A DNA stretch of 64,000 nucleotides from Streptomyces gilvus (GTDB lineage Bacteria; Actinomycetota; Actinomycetes; Streptomycetales; Streptomycetaceae), in NCBI RefSeq assembly GCF_022513565.1, contig NZ_JAKWBE010000005.1:248001-312000 (forward strand), read 5' to 3'. The notes beneath the pieces are model-generated. The model saw only the letters and a program-made list of their open reading frames with translations, was not told the origin of the DNA and did no database searches. Positions within the stretch are counted from its first letter, which is position 1. Every line of letters starts with the position of its first letter. This document shows positions 52,647-61,387 of the stretch, piece after piece. The position numbers and the translations under genes were made by a program.

Positions 52647-53144
52647 TCACACGGCACGCTCCATGCACACCAGTTGATCCCGTTCCTCCCACGATTCGGC
52701 GACGGTGAAGCCGAGCCGCTCGTACAGGGCGATGGCCCCTGCCCGCCACTTCCATACCGACAGCCGTACCGTGCTGACGCCGCTTTCCGCGGAATGCGCA
52801 AGCGCGGCGCTGACCAGGCCGGACGCGATGCCCCGGCTCCGGAATGCCGGGTCTGTCCAGAGCCTCTTGACCTCCGACCGCCCACCGACGGGGGCGGTCA
52901 CCACCAGGCAGCCCACGGCTGTTTCGCCGCTCAGAGCCATCAGGACAACATCATCGGCAAACGCGCCCCGCGGGTCCAAGATTTCTGCCCGGTAGCGGTC
53001 CGGCAACCCATCCACATCGACAGCGGCCTCGCCCTTTTCGGCCTCCGTCCGCAGATGGTAGGCCGCCAACAACTCGGCCAACCGATCCACGGAAGGGCCC
53101 TGACCTGGCCAGCGGACGATGGCAACCTCGCGTTGATCAGTCAT
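52647..53144 (-). CDS. GNAT-family acetyltransferase carried by the IS element
   Basis: A 165-residue N-acetyltransferase. VKRLWTDPAFRSRGIASGLV is the acetyl-CoA motif and YERLGFTVAESWEE ends the fold. It lies inside the inverted repeats, four bases after the transposase gene on the opposite strand, with its start 43 bases from the right repeat. It looks lower in G+C than its neighbours, which fits transfer. The substrate is unknown; many mobile GNAT proteins give drug or toxin resistance, but nothing here proves that. Confidence 0.8.
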   Translation of the reverse strand: MTDQREVAIVRWPGQGPSVDRLAELLAAYHLRTEAEKGEAAVDVDGLPDRYRAEILDPRGAFADDVVLMALSGETAVGCLVVTAPVGGRSEVKRLWTDPAFRSRGIASGLVSAALAHSAESGVSTVRLSVWKWRAGAIALYERLGFTVAESWEERDQLVCMERAV

Positions 53145-53368
53145 TGCGCCAGCATCACACGACCCGTACCAGACACCGAACGAGCCCCTTGATCCACTTT
53201 CGCAACACGCCCTAGTCGCTTTGTTGCGCCGGTTCACCGGTCCTGCAGGAGAATTGCGCGTCGATCTGAGCGCCGGTCCGTGGGCCGCCGGTCGTGAAGT
53301 ACTGGCCGTCGCCCACTTGTCACGGCACCAGACCACCGCGCAACCCCCGGCGGCTAGGCTCGGATGCC

Positions 53369-54016
53369 ATGATCCCCCGACTCCTCGTGTACACCCGCAC
53401 CACCGCCTACCGCCACGACTCCATCCCGGCAGCCGTCGCCGCCGTACGCACGCTCGGGGACTTCGACGTCGACCACAGCGAGGACCCAGCCGCCCTCGAG
53501 GAGCCCCTGGATCGGTACGCGGCCGTCGTCTTCCTCTCCACCAGCGGTGAGGTGCTCACCCCGGCGGGACGGGAGCGGCTCGCCGGGTACGTGGAGTCGG
53601 GCGGCGGGTTCGTCGGGGTTCACGCGGCGGCCTGCACGGAGTACGAATGGCCCTACTACAGCGAGCTGTTGGGCGCCCGGTTCGACCGGCACCCGGACTA
53701 CCAGCCGGGAAAGGCCGTGGTGGAGGACCGCGAGCATCCCGCGACCCGACACCTCCCGGCCGTCTGGGAGTTCACCGACGAGTGGTACGACTTCCGCACC
53801 AACCCCCGCGGTTCGGCACGCGTCCTCGTCCGCGCCGACGAGTCGTCGTACCACGGCGGCGGCATGGGCGCGGACCATCCTCTGGTCTGGTGCCGTGAGC
53901 AAGGCGCCGGGAGGGTTTTCTACACGGCACTGGGGCATGCCGCCGAGGCGTACGACGACACCGGTTTCCGCGCCCATCTGCTGGGCGGCATCGACTGGGC
54001 GGCGCGGCGGACCTGA
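53369..54016 (+). CDS. ThuA-like domain protein
   Basis: A 215-residue protein of the class I glutamine amidotransferase-like ThuA fold. LLVYTRTTAYRHDSIPAAVAA at the start, GGGFVGVHAAACTEYEWPYY in the middle, and ARVLVRADESSY are typical. Such proteins are linked to trehalose or sugar-ring metabolism and polysaccharide breakdown, usually with secreted partners. The ATG at 53369 lies eight bases after TAGGCT, so the mRNA is probably leaderless. The IS element ends 157 bases upstream. Confidence 0.82.
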   Translation: MIPRLLVYTRTTAYRHDSIPAAVAAVRTLGDFDVDHSEDPAALEEPLDRYAAVVFLSTSGEVLTPAGRERLAGYVESGGGFVGVHAAACTEYEWPYYSELLGARFDRHPDYQPGKAVVEDREHPATRHLPAVWEFTDEWYDFRTNPRGSARVLVRADESSYHGGGMGADHPLVWCREQGAGRVFYTALGHAAEAYDDTGFRAHLLGGIDWAARRT

Positions 54017-54195
54017 CCGTGCCGGGCCCGCTCCACCGCGTCCCACCAGGTCCCCGTACGACCCGCCCGGCGCCGGGACTATGCCGTACCCGGTGCGGCA
54101 TGCGCGGACGGGACTACGGCCCCCAACCCGCGCGAATGCCGCTGTGCGCCGTGCGCTCCCCGCGTAAGGCGGCCTCTGCGAGACCCCCGCGCGCG

Positions 54196-54678
54196 TCAGC
54201 CGAACATGCCGGGCTCGTAGTCGCCGGCCGGCTGCTGGACGATGACGTTCAGCCGGTTGTAGGCGTTGATGAGGGCGATGACCGACACCAGGGCGGCCAG
54301 CTGGTCCTCGTCGTAGTGCTTGGCGGCGTTCGCCCAGGCCTCGTCCGTGACCCCGCCCGCCGCGTCCGCGATCCGGGTGCCCTGCTCCACGAGCTCCAGG
54401 GCGGCGCGCTCGGCCTCGGTGAAGACCTTCGCCTCCCGCCAGACCGCGACCAGATGGAGGCGCTGCGCCGTCTCACCCGCCGCGGCCGCGTCCTTGGAGT
54501 GCATGTCGGTGCAGAACGCGCAGCCGTTGATCTGGCTGGCGCGCAGCTTCACCAGTTCCTGGGTCGCGGCCGGCAGCGTCGACTCCGACAGCGCCTTGCC
54601 CGCCGCGTTGAGATTCCTGAGGACCTTGCCGGCGACCGGGTCGTTGAACAGGCTCTGCAGGTTCAAGCGAGCTTCCAC
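54196..54678 (-). CDS. AhpD-like carboxymuconolactone decarboxylase-family protein
   Basis: A 160-residue alkylhydroperoxidase-like protein. Cys53 and Cys56 (NGCAFCTDMHSKD) with His60 form the redox centre that reduces peroxides. SVIALINAYNRLNVI ends the fold. Three near-palindromic repeats lie about 105-200 bases upstream and may be its operators. The protein is likely cytoplasmic and stress-related. Confidence 0.85.
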   Translation of the reverse strand: MEARLNLQSLFNDPVAGKVLRNLNAAGKALSESTLPAATQELVKLRASQINGCAFCTDMHSKDAAAAGETAQRLHLVAVWREAKVFTEAERAALELVEQGTRIADAAGGVTDEAWANAAKHYDEDQLAALVSVIALINAYNRLNVIVQQPAGDYEPGMFG

Positions 54679-54782
54679 GATGAACTCCCTCTGCCGTTTC
54701 GGTGGTTACACCTCCTTGACGGGGTGGGGTGGTGGGGTGTGACACGGGGGAGTGTGACGTGCGTCTCTTGCTCGGGGCGCGC

Positions 54783-54871
54783 AGTGGTATGTCACATATC
54801 ACCGGGTGCGAGGCCAGTGGTATGTCACATGCCACTGGCTGCGAGATCCCGGTGCCATGTCACATACCACC
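54783..54871. promoter_or_regulatory. Three spaced palindromes upstream of the ahpD-like gene
   Basis: AGTGGTATGTCACAT-type dyads occur at 54783-54803, 54816-54836 and 54851-54871. The best, AGTGGTATGT-C-ACATGCCACT, has 9 of 10 bases paired; the other two have 8 of 10. The centres are 33 and 35 bases apart, close to three helical turns. They could bind a dimeric regulator cooperatively. The binding protein is not evident. Confidence 0.6.
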
Positions 54872-54905
54872 GCCCCTCCGCGCCCCCCCCGCGCCGCTCC
54901 GCCCC

Positions 54906-55949
54906 TCAGCCGCGCGGCCCCGCCGTACTGGCCCGTTCCACCAGCCGCGTCGACAGTTCCGTGCGGGTGCCCTCCGGGCGGTCGCCCTCCATCATGCGGA
55001 CCAGCAGATGCAGGGCCGTCGCCGCCATCTCCGCCAGCGGCTGGCGGACGGTGGTGAGTCCGGGGCTGGCCCAACGGGACTCGGGAAGATCGTCGAAGCC
55101 GACGACGCTGATGTCGTCCGGCACCCGCAGACCGCGCTCGGCGAGCGCCCCGTACACACCCAGCGCCATCCGGTCCGAGCAGACGAACACCGCCGTCGGC
55201 GGCTCGCGCAGATCGAGCAGGTCGAGCATGCGGCGGTGCGCGACCGACTCGTCGAAACCGGCGTGCCGGACGTACTCGGGACGGTGGCGCACCCCGGCCG
55301 ACGCGAGCGCCGAACGGTAGCCGGCCACCCGCGCGCTGCTGCACATCTTGCGCTGCTGACCGGCGATCACGGCGATCCGCTCGTGTCCGAGGGAGAGCAG
55401 ATGCTCGGTCGCCGTCACCCCGCCCTGCCAGTTCGCCGCGCCCACCGACACCACACCCGCGGGCGGTTCGAGCACCGGGTCGATCAGCACGTACGGAATG
55501 CGGTGCTGGTCCAGCCAGGCGTACTGGGAGGGCGTCAGTTCGGTCAGGTTGAACAGCACCCCGGACGAGCCGCGCGCGATGAGCTTGTCCAGCCAGCCCC
55601 GCTCCGGGCGCCCGCTCCGGGTCCGGGTGAGCCCAGCCGAGACCACGACCTCCAGCCCGGCGTCGTGCGCGGCGGCCTCCACACCGTGCAGCACCGCGCC
55701 CGACGCGGAACTGTCCAGCGAGTGCACGACGAGGTCGACCAGGCCCGGCACCTTCGCCGCGTCGAAACGGGGTCTGCGGACATAGCCGAGCCGGTCCAGC
55801 GCCTCGGTCACCCGGCGGCGTGTCTCCGGCGCCACGTCCTCCCGGCCGTTGACCACCTTGGAAGCCGTCGGCACAGACACCCCCGCCTCACGGGCCACCA
55901 CGGCCAGCGTCGGACCGGCGGCCACGCTCGCACTTCCGGTTCGGACCAT
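54906..55949 (-). CDS. LacI-family regulator of the GH43/ABC gene group
   Basis: A 347-residue regulator. The N-terminal helix-turn-helix is LAVVAREAGVSVPTASKVVNG, followed by a sugar-binding domain of the LacI/PurR type (GVLFNLTELTPSQYAWLD, AVFVCSDRMALGVYGALAERGL). The ATG at 55949 is the natural start. An AAGCGCTT dyad lies about 65 bases upstream (56012-56019), likely an operator for autoregulation. A related sequence lies before the ABC binding-protein gene. It probably represses the xylan- or arabinan-type genes to its right. Confidence 0.83.
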   Translation of the reverse strand: MVRTGSASVAAGPTLAVVAREAGVSVPTASKVVNGREDVAPETRRRVTEALDRLGYVRRPRFDAAKVPGLVDLVVHSLDSSASGAVLHGVEAAAHDAGLEVVVSAGLTRTRSGRPERGWLDKLIARGSSGVLFNLTELTPSQYAWLDQHRIPYVLIDPVLEPPAGVVSVGAANWQGGVTATEHLLSLGHERIAVIAGQQRKMCSSARVAGYRSALASAGVRHRPEYVRHAGFDESVAHRRMLDLLDLREPPTAVFVCSDRMALGVYGALAERGLRVPDDISVVGFDDLPESRWASPGLTTVRQPLAEMAATALHLLVRMMEGDRPEGTRTELSTRLVERASTAGPRG

Positions 55950-56007
55950 CGGGGACCACCTCTCCGGCCCGCCCGAGGGCCATGAAAAGTTTCGACCAAC
56001 GCGAAAG

Positions 56008-56023
56008 CAGTAAGCGCTTCCTA
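56008..56023. promoter_or_regulatory. LacI-type operator upstream of the first LacI gene
   Basis: CAGTAAGCGCTTCCTA has the palindromic core AAGCGCTT at 56012-56019, a classic LacI-family site. A partial match, AGTAAGCGGTTGCC, occurs at 60992-61005 upstream of the ABC binding-protein gene. Confidence 0.6.
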
Positions 56024-56142
56024 CCCTAGGTTCACCGGATGAGCACGGGAAGAGGCAGGACTTCGCAAGGTCTCTACGGCCCCGGACTTTCGAAACTTCG
56101 AACGTAACGGCGGCTTCTGTGACGCTACGAGCGTTACGAGTG

Positions 56143-57717
56143 CTACGAGCACGTGAGCCGGAAACCGGTGAAGTCGGCCGTGAACGCCGCATCGACCAGA
56201 TCCACGGCATGGATGCCGGCCATCGACCCGGTGAAACGGAGCTTCGAGCCGTGGTCGTCGGAGAGTCTGCCGAAGTCCAACGGCTCCCCGACCGGCACAC
56301 GACCCCCATCGCGGACGTACCAGAAACGCGCCTCGGCACCGTTTACCGTCACTCCCAGTGTCACCGGAGTGTCCACGGCGACGTCCAGCACGGCGACCGT
56401 ACGGGTGCTCGTCTCCTCGCGTTCCACGAGCCGCAGCACCGTACGGCCGCCGCCCTGCCACTGCTGTCCGCGCTGCTCCTCGCCCTCGGCCTCCGCCCAG
56501 GTGAGGTCCAGGCTCAGATACGCCTCGGCGTTGTACCGGAGCACCAGCCCCGCGGCCTGAGTGAAGGTCTCGGGCCTTGCCTCGACGGTGACTTGGGCCT
56601 CCGCGCGGTGCTCGGTGATCCGCTGGGCCAGCAGACTGTGCGCCCACCGCGACTCGGGACCGTGCCGCCCGCGCAGCCGGATCCAGCCGGGACGCGAGAC
56701 CGTGTCGGCCCAGGACGGATCGGGCGCGGCCCGCAGACTGCTCCACGGCCAGCCCAAAGTCCCTTCCGCGACCCCGGCTTGGGGATCGGGGCGGGTCGGT
56801 ACGGCGACCTCGACCGCAGGATGGTGACCCCCGTGCACCATCCTGGGCCACCCTGCCGCGTCCCACTCCACCCTCTGGATCGCCGTCTCCCGGCCCAGGG
56901 TGCAACGGAGGCCCTCCGGCGTCCGCAACGGACGGGCCGTCAGATGACTCAACACCCATTCACCATCCGGCAGTTGGACCAACTCCCCGTGTCCCGCCTT
57001 CTGCAGCGGCAGTGAGGGGTCGTCCCGCGAGGTCAGCAGCGGCCGGTCGTCGAGCTCGTACGGCCCCGTGAGCACCCGGCTGCGTGCCATCCGTACACCG
57101 TGCTCGAACCCCGTACCGCCTTCGGCCAGCACCAGGTGGAACCAGCCGTCACGGAACAGCAACTTCGGCCCCTCGATAAGCCGTTCGTGCTGCAGAAGCA
57201 GATGGGTACCACCGACCGGGCTCAGCGTCCCCCGGTCCAGTTCGGTCAGGACGATCCCGGCGAACCGGCGTCCACCCGGTCGGTGGTCGTTCTGCAGGTT
57301 GAGCAGCCACAACCGGCCCTCGTGATGGAAGAGCGCAGGGTCGAAACCATGACTCGCGACCCGCCGCGGGGCCGTCCACTCGCCGTCCACCTCGGTGGCC
57401 GTACAGACGTAGGTGTCCGTGTCGAAGTACGGCGTGCCCACCGACCGTACGATCGCGTACACCACCCAGAAACGCTCGCCGTCCCAGCTCAGCGACGGCG
57501 CCCAGACACCGCCGGAGTCGGGGACGCCGGCCAGCGAGTCGCCGGGAACGGCACCGCGGACGTGACCCGCGTACGCCCAGTTGGCGAGGTCCCGGGAGCG
57601 GTGGATGGGGATGGTCGGGAACCACTCGAAGGAACTCGTCGCCACGTAGTACTCCTCGCCGACCCGCACCAGTGACGGGTCCGGCGCGAACCCCCGGACA
57701 ACCGGGTTGTGCAGCAT
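56143..57717 (-). CDS. GH43-family glycoside hydrolase
   Basis: A 524-residue five-bladed propeller glycosidase, likely a beta-xylosidase or arabinofuranosidase. The catalytic base Asp is in NPVVRGFAPDPSLVRV near residue 14, the modulating Asp is in ASHGFDPALFHHEG, and the acid Glu is in HERLIEGPKLLFRDG. The last 180 residues form a beta-sandwich typical of GH43 enzymes. There is no signal peptide, so it probably acts inside the cell on imported oligosaccharides. It follows the permease gene by two bases. Confidence 0.85.
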   Translation of the reverse strand: MLHNPVVRGFAPDPSLVRVGEEYYVATSSFEWFPTIPIHRSRDLANWAYAGHVRGAVPGDSLAGVPDSGGVWAPSLSWDGERFWVVYAIVRSVGTPYFDTDTYVCTATEVDGEWTAPRRVASHGFDPALFHHEGRLWLLNLQNDHRPGGRRFAGIVLTELDRGTLSPVGGTHLLLQHERLIEGPKLLFRDGWFHLVLAEGGTGFEHGVRMARSRVLTGPYELDDRPLLTSRDDPSLPLQKAGHGELVQLPDGEWVLSHLTARPLRTPEGLRCTLGRETAIQRVEWDAAGWPRMVHGGHHPAVEVAVPTRPDPQAGVAEGTLGWPWSSLRAAPDPSWADTVSRPGWIRLRGRHGPESRWAHSLLAQRITEHRAEAQVTVEARPETFTQAAGLVLRYNAEAYLSLDLTWAEAEGEEQRGQQWQGGGRTVLRLVEREETSTRTVAVLDVAVDTPVTLGVTVNGAEARFWYVRDGGRVPVGEPLDFGRLSDDHGSKLRFTGSMAGIHAVDLVDAAFTADFTGFRLTCS

Positions 57718-57719
57718 GG

Positions 57720-58625
57720 TCACTTGAGGGCTCCCAGCGTGACCCCGGTGCGCCAGTAGCGGCGCATCGCGACCATCATGACCGCCATCGGCACGATGGA
57801 CAGCAGCGCCCCGGTCAGCACCAGGCCGGTGAGGTCGACACCGGACTCCAGCCGGGTGCCGGACCAGTTGTACAGGCCCAGGTTCAGGGTCCAGTTCTCC
57901 TTGCCGCGCAACAGGGTGAGGGGGAGGAAGAAGGCGTTCCAGGTGTTGACGAAGGCGAGGAGGAACACCGTCGCGCCGCCCGTCGTCATCATCCGCAGCA
58001 CGATGCTGAAGAAGATCCGCAGTTCTCCCGCGCCGTCGATCCGGGCCGCCTCCAGCAGTTCGAAGGGGATCGTGGCCTCGGTGTACACCTTGGCCAGATA
58101 CACGCTGAACGGGTTGATGAGGCAGGGGATGAGCATCGCCCAGGCCGTGTCGACCAGCCCGATCTTCGAGAACAGCAGATACAGCGGCAGGGTGAGCAGG
58201 GCGATCGGTATCAGAAACGAACCGACCACGCACGCGAAGACGATTCCACGCCCGGGGAAGTCGAACCGGGCCAGCCCGTAGCCCGTCGCGAGCGCGAGGA
58301 GTGTGCCGGCGAGGGAGCCGACGCCCGCGTACAGCAGCGAGTTGGCGGTCCAGCGCAGGAAGATGCCGTCCTGGTAGGTGAAGACCTCATGCAGGTTGTC
58401 CCACAGGTGCATGCCCGAGAACCACAGGCCGTTGCTCTGGTACAGATCCGTGCGGTTCTTCGTGGCGGCGACCAGCAGCCACCACACCGGAAACAGGCTG
58501 TATGCGCTTGCGAGAACCAGACCGACCAGTAGGAAACGCTGACCGCCGCGCGAACCGGACGTGGGATCAGGCCTGCTGAAACGCCGTACCTGGCGCGTCC
58601 GCGGACGTTCTTCGGTGAGCGTCAT
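57720..58625 (-). CDS. Carbohydrate ABC importer permease 2
   Basis: A 301-residue MalG-type permease with six hydrophobic segments. The EAA loop is ELLEAARIDGAGELRIFF. The start at 58625 overlaps the end of the first permease gene (ATGA). It forms the channel with the preceding subunit and feeds the GH43 enzyme encoded after it. Confidence 0.87.
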   Translation of the reverse strand: MTLTEERPRTRQVRRFSRPDPTSGSRGGQRFLLVGLVLASAYSLFPVWWLLVAATKNRTDLYQSNGLWFSGMHLWDNLHEVFTYQDGIFLRWTANSLLYAGVGSLAGTLLALATGYGLARFDFPGRGIVFACVVGSFLIPIALLTLPLYLLFSKIGLVDTAWAMLIPCLINPFSVYLAKVYTEATIPFELLEAARIDGAGELRIFFSIVLRMMTTGGATVFLLAFVNTWNAFFLPLTLLRGKENWTLNLGLYNWSGTRLESGVDLTGLVLTGALLSIVPMAVMMVAMRRYWRTGVTLGALK

Positions 58626-59509
58626 CAGTCCGCCTCCCTCGAGGTGAGCCGGTAGAAGAGGAAGGAGGCAACGCCGAGGATGAGGGCGAGCAGCACCGAC
58701 AGAGCCGCGGCGTAGTGGTAGTTGCCGGCGTTGAACGCCTGGTTGTAGATGATCATGATCGGGGTGAAGCTGTCGGTGACCGTCTGCGGCGTCACGTTTC
58801 TGAACAGCGCCGGCTCGTTGAAGATCTGCAGCATCTGGATGATCGACAGCATGCCCGTCAGGACCAGCGCGCCGCGCACGTACGGAATCTTGATGCTCAG
58901 CGCGATCCGCCGCTCGGAGGCCCCGTCCAGCCGCGCGGCCTCGAACAGCTCGCGCGGCACGCCCTGCAGCGCCGAGTAGATGATCACCATGTTGTAGCCG
59001 ACCCCGTGCCAGGTGAGTAGGTTGCCGATGGACGGCCACACCATCGAGGGCGCGAAGAAGTTCCAGTCGAAACCGAACACCTTGCCAAGGGGCGTCAGCG
59101 GACCGACATCGGGGCTGTAGAGGTTGATCCACACGATCGCGGCGACCACCCCGGGGATCATGTACGGCACCAGCAGCATGATCCTGAACCGGCTCGCCGC
59201 CTTTGAGGCGAGCGAGTCCAGGAACAGCGCCAGGACCAGGCTGACCAGCAGCATCACCGGGATCTGCACACAGGCGAACAACACCACCCGCAGCACCGAT
59301 CCCATGAACGCCGAGTCGGTGAAACCGTGCCGGTAGTTGTCCAGCCCGGCGAACCTCTCGGTGGCGCCACCGAGCCCGAGTCCGGACTGCTGCTCGCGGT
59401 ACAGCGACTCATAGACCGCGTACCCGATCGGGAGCAGATAGAGAAAGACGAAGCCGAGCTGGAAGGGCACCGTGAAGGCGGCGCCCTTCCAGCGCAGGGA
59501 GCGGATCAT
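58625..59509 (-). CDS. Carbohydrate ABC importer permease 1
   Basis: A 294-residue MalF-type permease with six hydrophobic segments, starting AAFTVPFQLGFVFLYLLPIG. The EAA loop is ELFEAARLDGASERRIAL. It lies 19 bases after the binding-protein gene. No ATPase is encoded nearby, so a shared MsiK-like ATPase is expected. Confidence 0.87.
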   Translation of the reverse strand: MIRSLRWKGAAFTVPFQLGFVFLYLLPIGYAVYESLYREQQSGLGLGGATERFAGLDNYRHGFTDSAFMGSVLRVVLFACVQIPVMLLVSLVLALFLDSLASKAASRFRIMLLVPYMIPGVVAAIVWINLYSPDVGPLTPLGKVFGFDWNFFAPSMVWPSIGNLLTWHGVGYNMVIIYSALQGVPRELFEAARLDGASERRIALSIKIPYVRGALVLTGMLSIIQMLQIFNEPALFRNVTPQTVTDSFTPIMIIYNQAFNAGNYHYAAALSVLLALILGVASFLFYRLTSREAD

Positions 59510-59528
59510 CGGTACTCGCCCTCTGCCT

Positions 59529-60863
59529 CTAGCCCTTGACGCTGATGCCGCGGGACTTCAGGTCCTTGACCGTCCATTGCTGCATGTGCGCGAGCAGATC
59601 GGTGACCTTCTCCTGCTTGTTGACGACCTTGGCCCAGCCGGCCTGCATCTCGGTGAACATGGCGGTCCAGTCCGGGCCGAACGTCCAGTCCGTGGTAACC
59701 GTGTTCAGGCTGTCGGTGACGACCTTCTGCGCCGGCTGGTAGTTCTGACCGAGCAGCTTGTCGGAGATCGACTCGGCGACGTACGCGTTGCTGTCCGCGA
59801 GCGCGGGGAACACGCCGTTGCCGGTGGTCGGGCTCGCCATCGTCTTCACCGCGCCGGCGTCCGTGGACATCCACAGCGCGGCCTCGGCGGCCTGCCGCAC
59901 GTTCTTGCACTGCTTGGTCACCAGCGTGACGCTGCCGGTGAGGTTGGTGCCGGCCGGGGTCTTGGCCGCCTCGCCCGGGAACGTCGGCCACGGCGAGAGC
60001 GCCCACTTGCCGAAGGACTTGGTGAAGTTCTGCACCATGCCGGCCATCTGCCAGGTGGAGATCTGCCGGGTCGCGGTGCCGCCGTTGTCGTAATTGCGCT
60101 GCACGGCCGCGTAGTCGGCGAACGACAGCTTGGAGTCCAGGTCGTTGTCCATGATGTCCTGGATCACCTTGGCGGCCTTGAGGGTGCCGGCGTCCTGGAA
60201 GTCCACCTTCCAGGAGTTGCCGTCGATCGCGTACCAGTGGGCGCCGGCCTGCATGGCCAGCACCTCCAGGGTGCTCGGGTCCTCTCCCGCGAAGTTGGTG
60301 ATCTTGATGCCGTGCTTCTTCAGGACCTTGCCGGCGGCGATGAAGTCGTCCCAGGTCGCCGGGGGCTTGAGCCCGTACTTCTGGAAGATGTCGGTGCGGT
60401 AGATGGTGAAGTTCGGCGCCGAACTGGTGGGTACGCCATAGGCCTTGCCCTGCACCTGGGCACTGGCCCACGAACCCGGATTGAACTTGCCCTTGCTCGC
60501 GTCGACGTACTGGCTGATGTCGGCGAGCGCACCCTGCGACACCCAACTCGTGACGTACTCGGCGGTGTTCTGCACCAGGCACGGCGCGTTGCCCGCCTTG
60601 ACCGCGTTGGTCAGCTGCTTCTGCATGGTCAACTGGTCGGTGACCTTGGTGTACTTCAGCTTGACGTCCTTGTGCGAGGCGTTGAACGCCTTGACGACGG
60701 CCTCCTGGCCGTTGGCCCAGCCCCAGAAGGGGAGGGTGACCGGACCGGACGACTTGCTGTCGCCGCCGGAGTCCGAACCGCCGCAGGCGGAGAGCAGACC
60801 CGTCAGCGCGACTGACGCGACGGCGGCGTGGGCGAACCTTCTCCGAGTGCTGGTGAAGTTCAT
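59529..60863 (-). CDS. Carbohydrate ABC substrate-binding lipoprotein
   Basis: A 444-residue family 1 binding protein. The signal peptide ends in the lipobox LLSAC (Cys near residue 27), followed by a Ser/Gly-rich linker. VTLPFWGWANGQEAVVKAFN opens the first lobe and PWPTFPGEAAKTPAGTNL lies in the second. The GH43 enzyme in the same operon suggests xylo- or arabino-oligosaccharides. Confidence 0.87.
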   Translation of the reverse strand: MNFTSTRRRFAHAAVASVALTGLLSACGGSDSGGDSKSSGPVTLPFWGWANGQEAVVKAFNASHKDVKLKYTKVTDQLTMQKQLTNAVKAGNAPCLVQNTAEYVTSWVSQGALADISQYVDASKGKFNPGSWASAQVQGKAYGVPTSSAPNFTIYRTDIFQKYGLKPPATWDDFIAAGKVLKKHGIKITNFAGEDPSTLEVLAMQAGAHWYAIDGNSWKVDFQDAGTLKAAKVIQDIMDNDLDSKLSFADYAAVQRNYDNGGTATRQISTWQMAGMVQNFTKSFGKWALSPWPTFPGEAAKTPAGTNLTGSVTLVTKQCKNVRQAAEAALWMSTDAGAVKTMASPTTGNGVFPALADSNAYVAESISDKLLGQNYQPAQKVVTDSLNTVTTDWTFGPDWTAMFTEMQAGWAKVVNKQEKVTDLLAHMQQWTVKDLKSRGISVKG

Positions 60864-61387
60864 CTGACCGTGATCCTTCGGGGATTGGGCGTTCTCAGAA
60901 CAAGAGGACGGCGGCTCGGGGCGCTGGCCAGAAACGGCGGCCGGACAACCGTCGGCTCGCGGTTGCGGGGGACCGACCCAGCGGAAGCTGTAGTAAGCGG
61001 TTGCCGTGACGGTAGGCCGATGGGCAGGGAAGTAGCAAGAGGTGTGCTGGAAATTATTGGTTCCAGCTGGGAAAAGCGCTGGTGAGCGCGAGAAAACGGT
61101 TACGAAAAGATTGCTTCAGCACTGTTGATGGGCCCGCTTGGATCGGCCCTCGGAGCGGTGTGCGGTGTCGGAGGCTCACTCAGGGCGGGGCCGGAGGGGA
61201 ACGCAGGGGGGCGGCCCGGCGCTCAGGGAGGTCCGAAGTGCTGACCAAAGGAGGGCTGGGGGCGGTGCGCGCTGCTCAGAAGGTGCTCAGAGCACGTGTT
61301 CCGGGCGCGCTCAGTCGGTGAGTGCGCGCTCGGGGCGTGAACCCCACGTTCCCCGGGGACTTGCTCCGCGCGCTCCCCGGGACGTAG
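60864..61387. other. Intergenic region between the ABC operon and the second LacI gene
   Basis: No gene is supported in these 524 bases. The promoter of the leftward ABC operon should lie near 60880-61110, with LacI-type half-matches AAGCGGTT (60995-61002), AAAAGCGCTG (61073-61082) and GAAAACGGTTAC (61092-61103). A 13-base palindrome, GTGCTC-A-GAGCAC, lies at 61283-61295. A terminator hairpin for the LacI gene lies at the right end. Confidence 0.5.
61352..61381 (-). terminator. Terminator hairpin after the second LacI gene
   Basis: CCCGGGGA (61352-61359) and TCCCCGGG (61374-61381) form a perfect 8-bp stem with a 14-base loop, seven bases beyond the LacI stop codon. Confidence 0.55.

Larger units (their letters stand above)
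51724..53211. mobile_element. IS5-family element carrying a GNAT passenger gene
   Basis: The element is 1488 bases long. The left end starts GGCGTGTTGCGAAAGT and its inverted copy at 53187-53211 matches 24 of 25 bases. CTAG flanks both sides (51720-51723 and 53212-53215) as the target duplication. It contains a transposase split between two frames and, on the other strand, an acetyltransferase gene. A normal IS5-family element of this group would be about 900 bases. No further inverted repeat occurs after the transposase, so the passenger is inside the mobile unit. Confidence 0.85.

Noticed and set aside
52643..52700. An inner end of the IS element just after the transposase
   Set aside because: No copy of the terminal repeat occurs here; the matching repeat and CTAG duplication are at 53187-53215.
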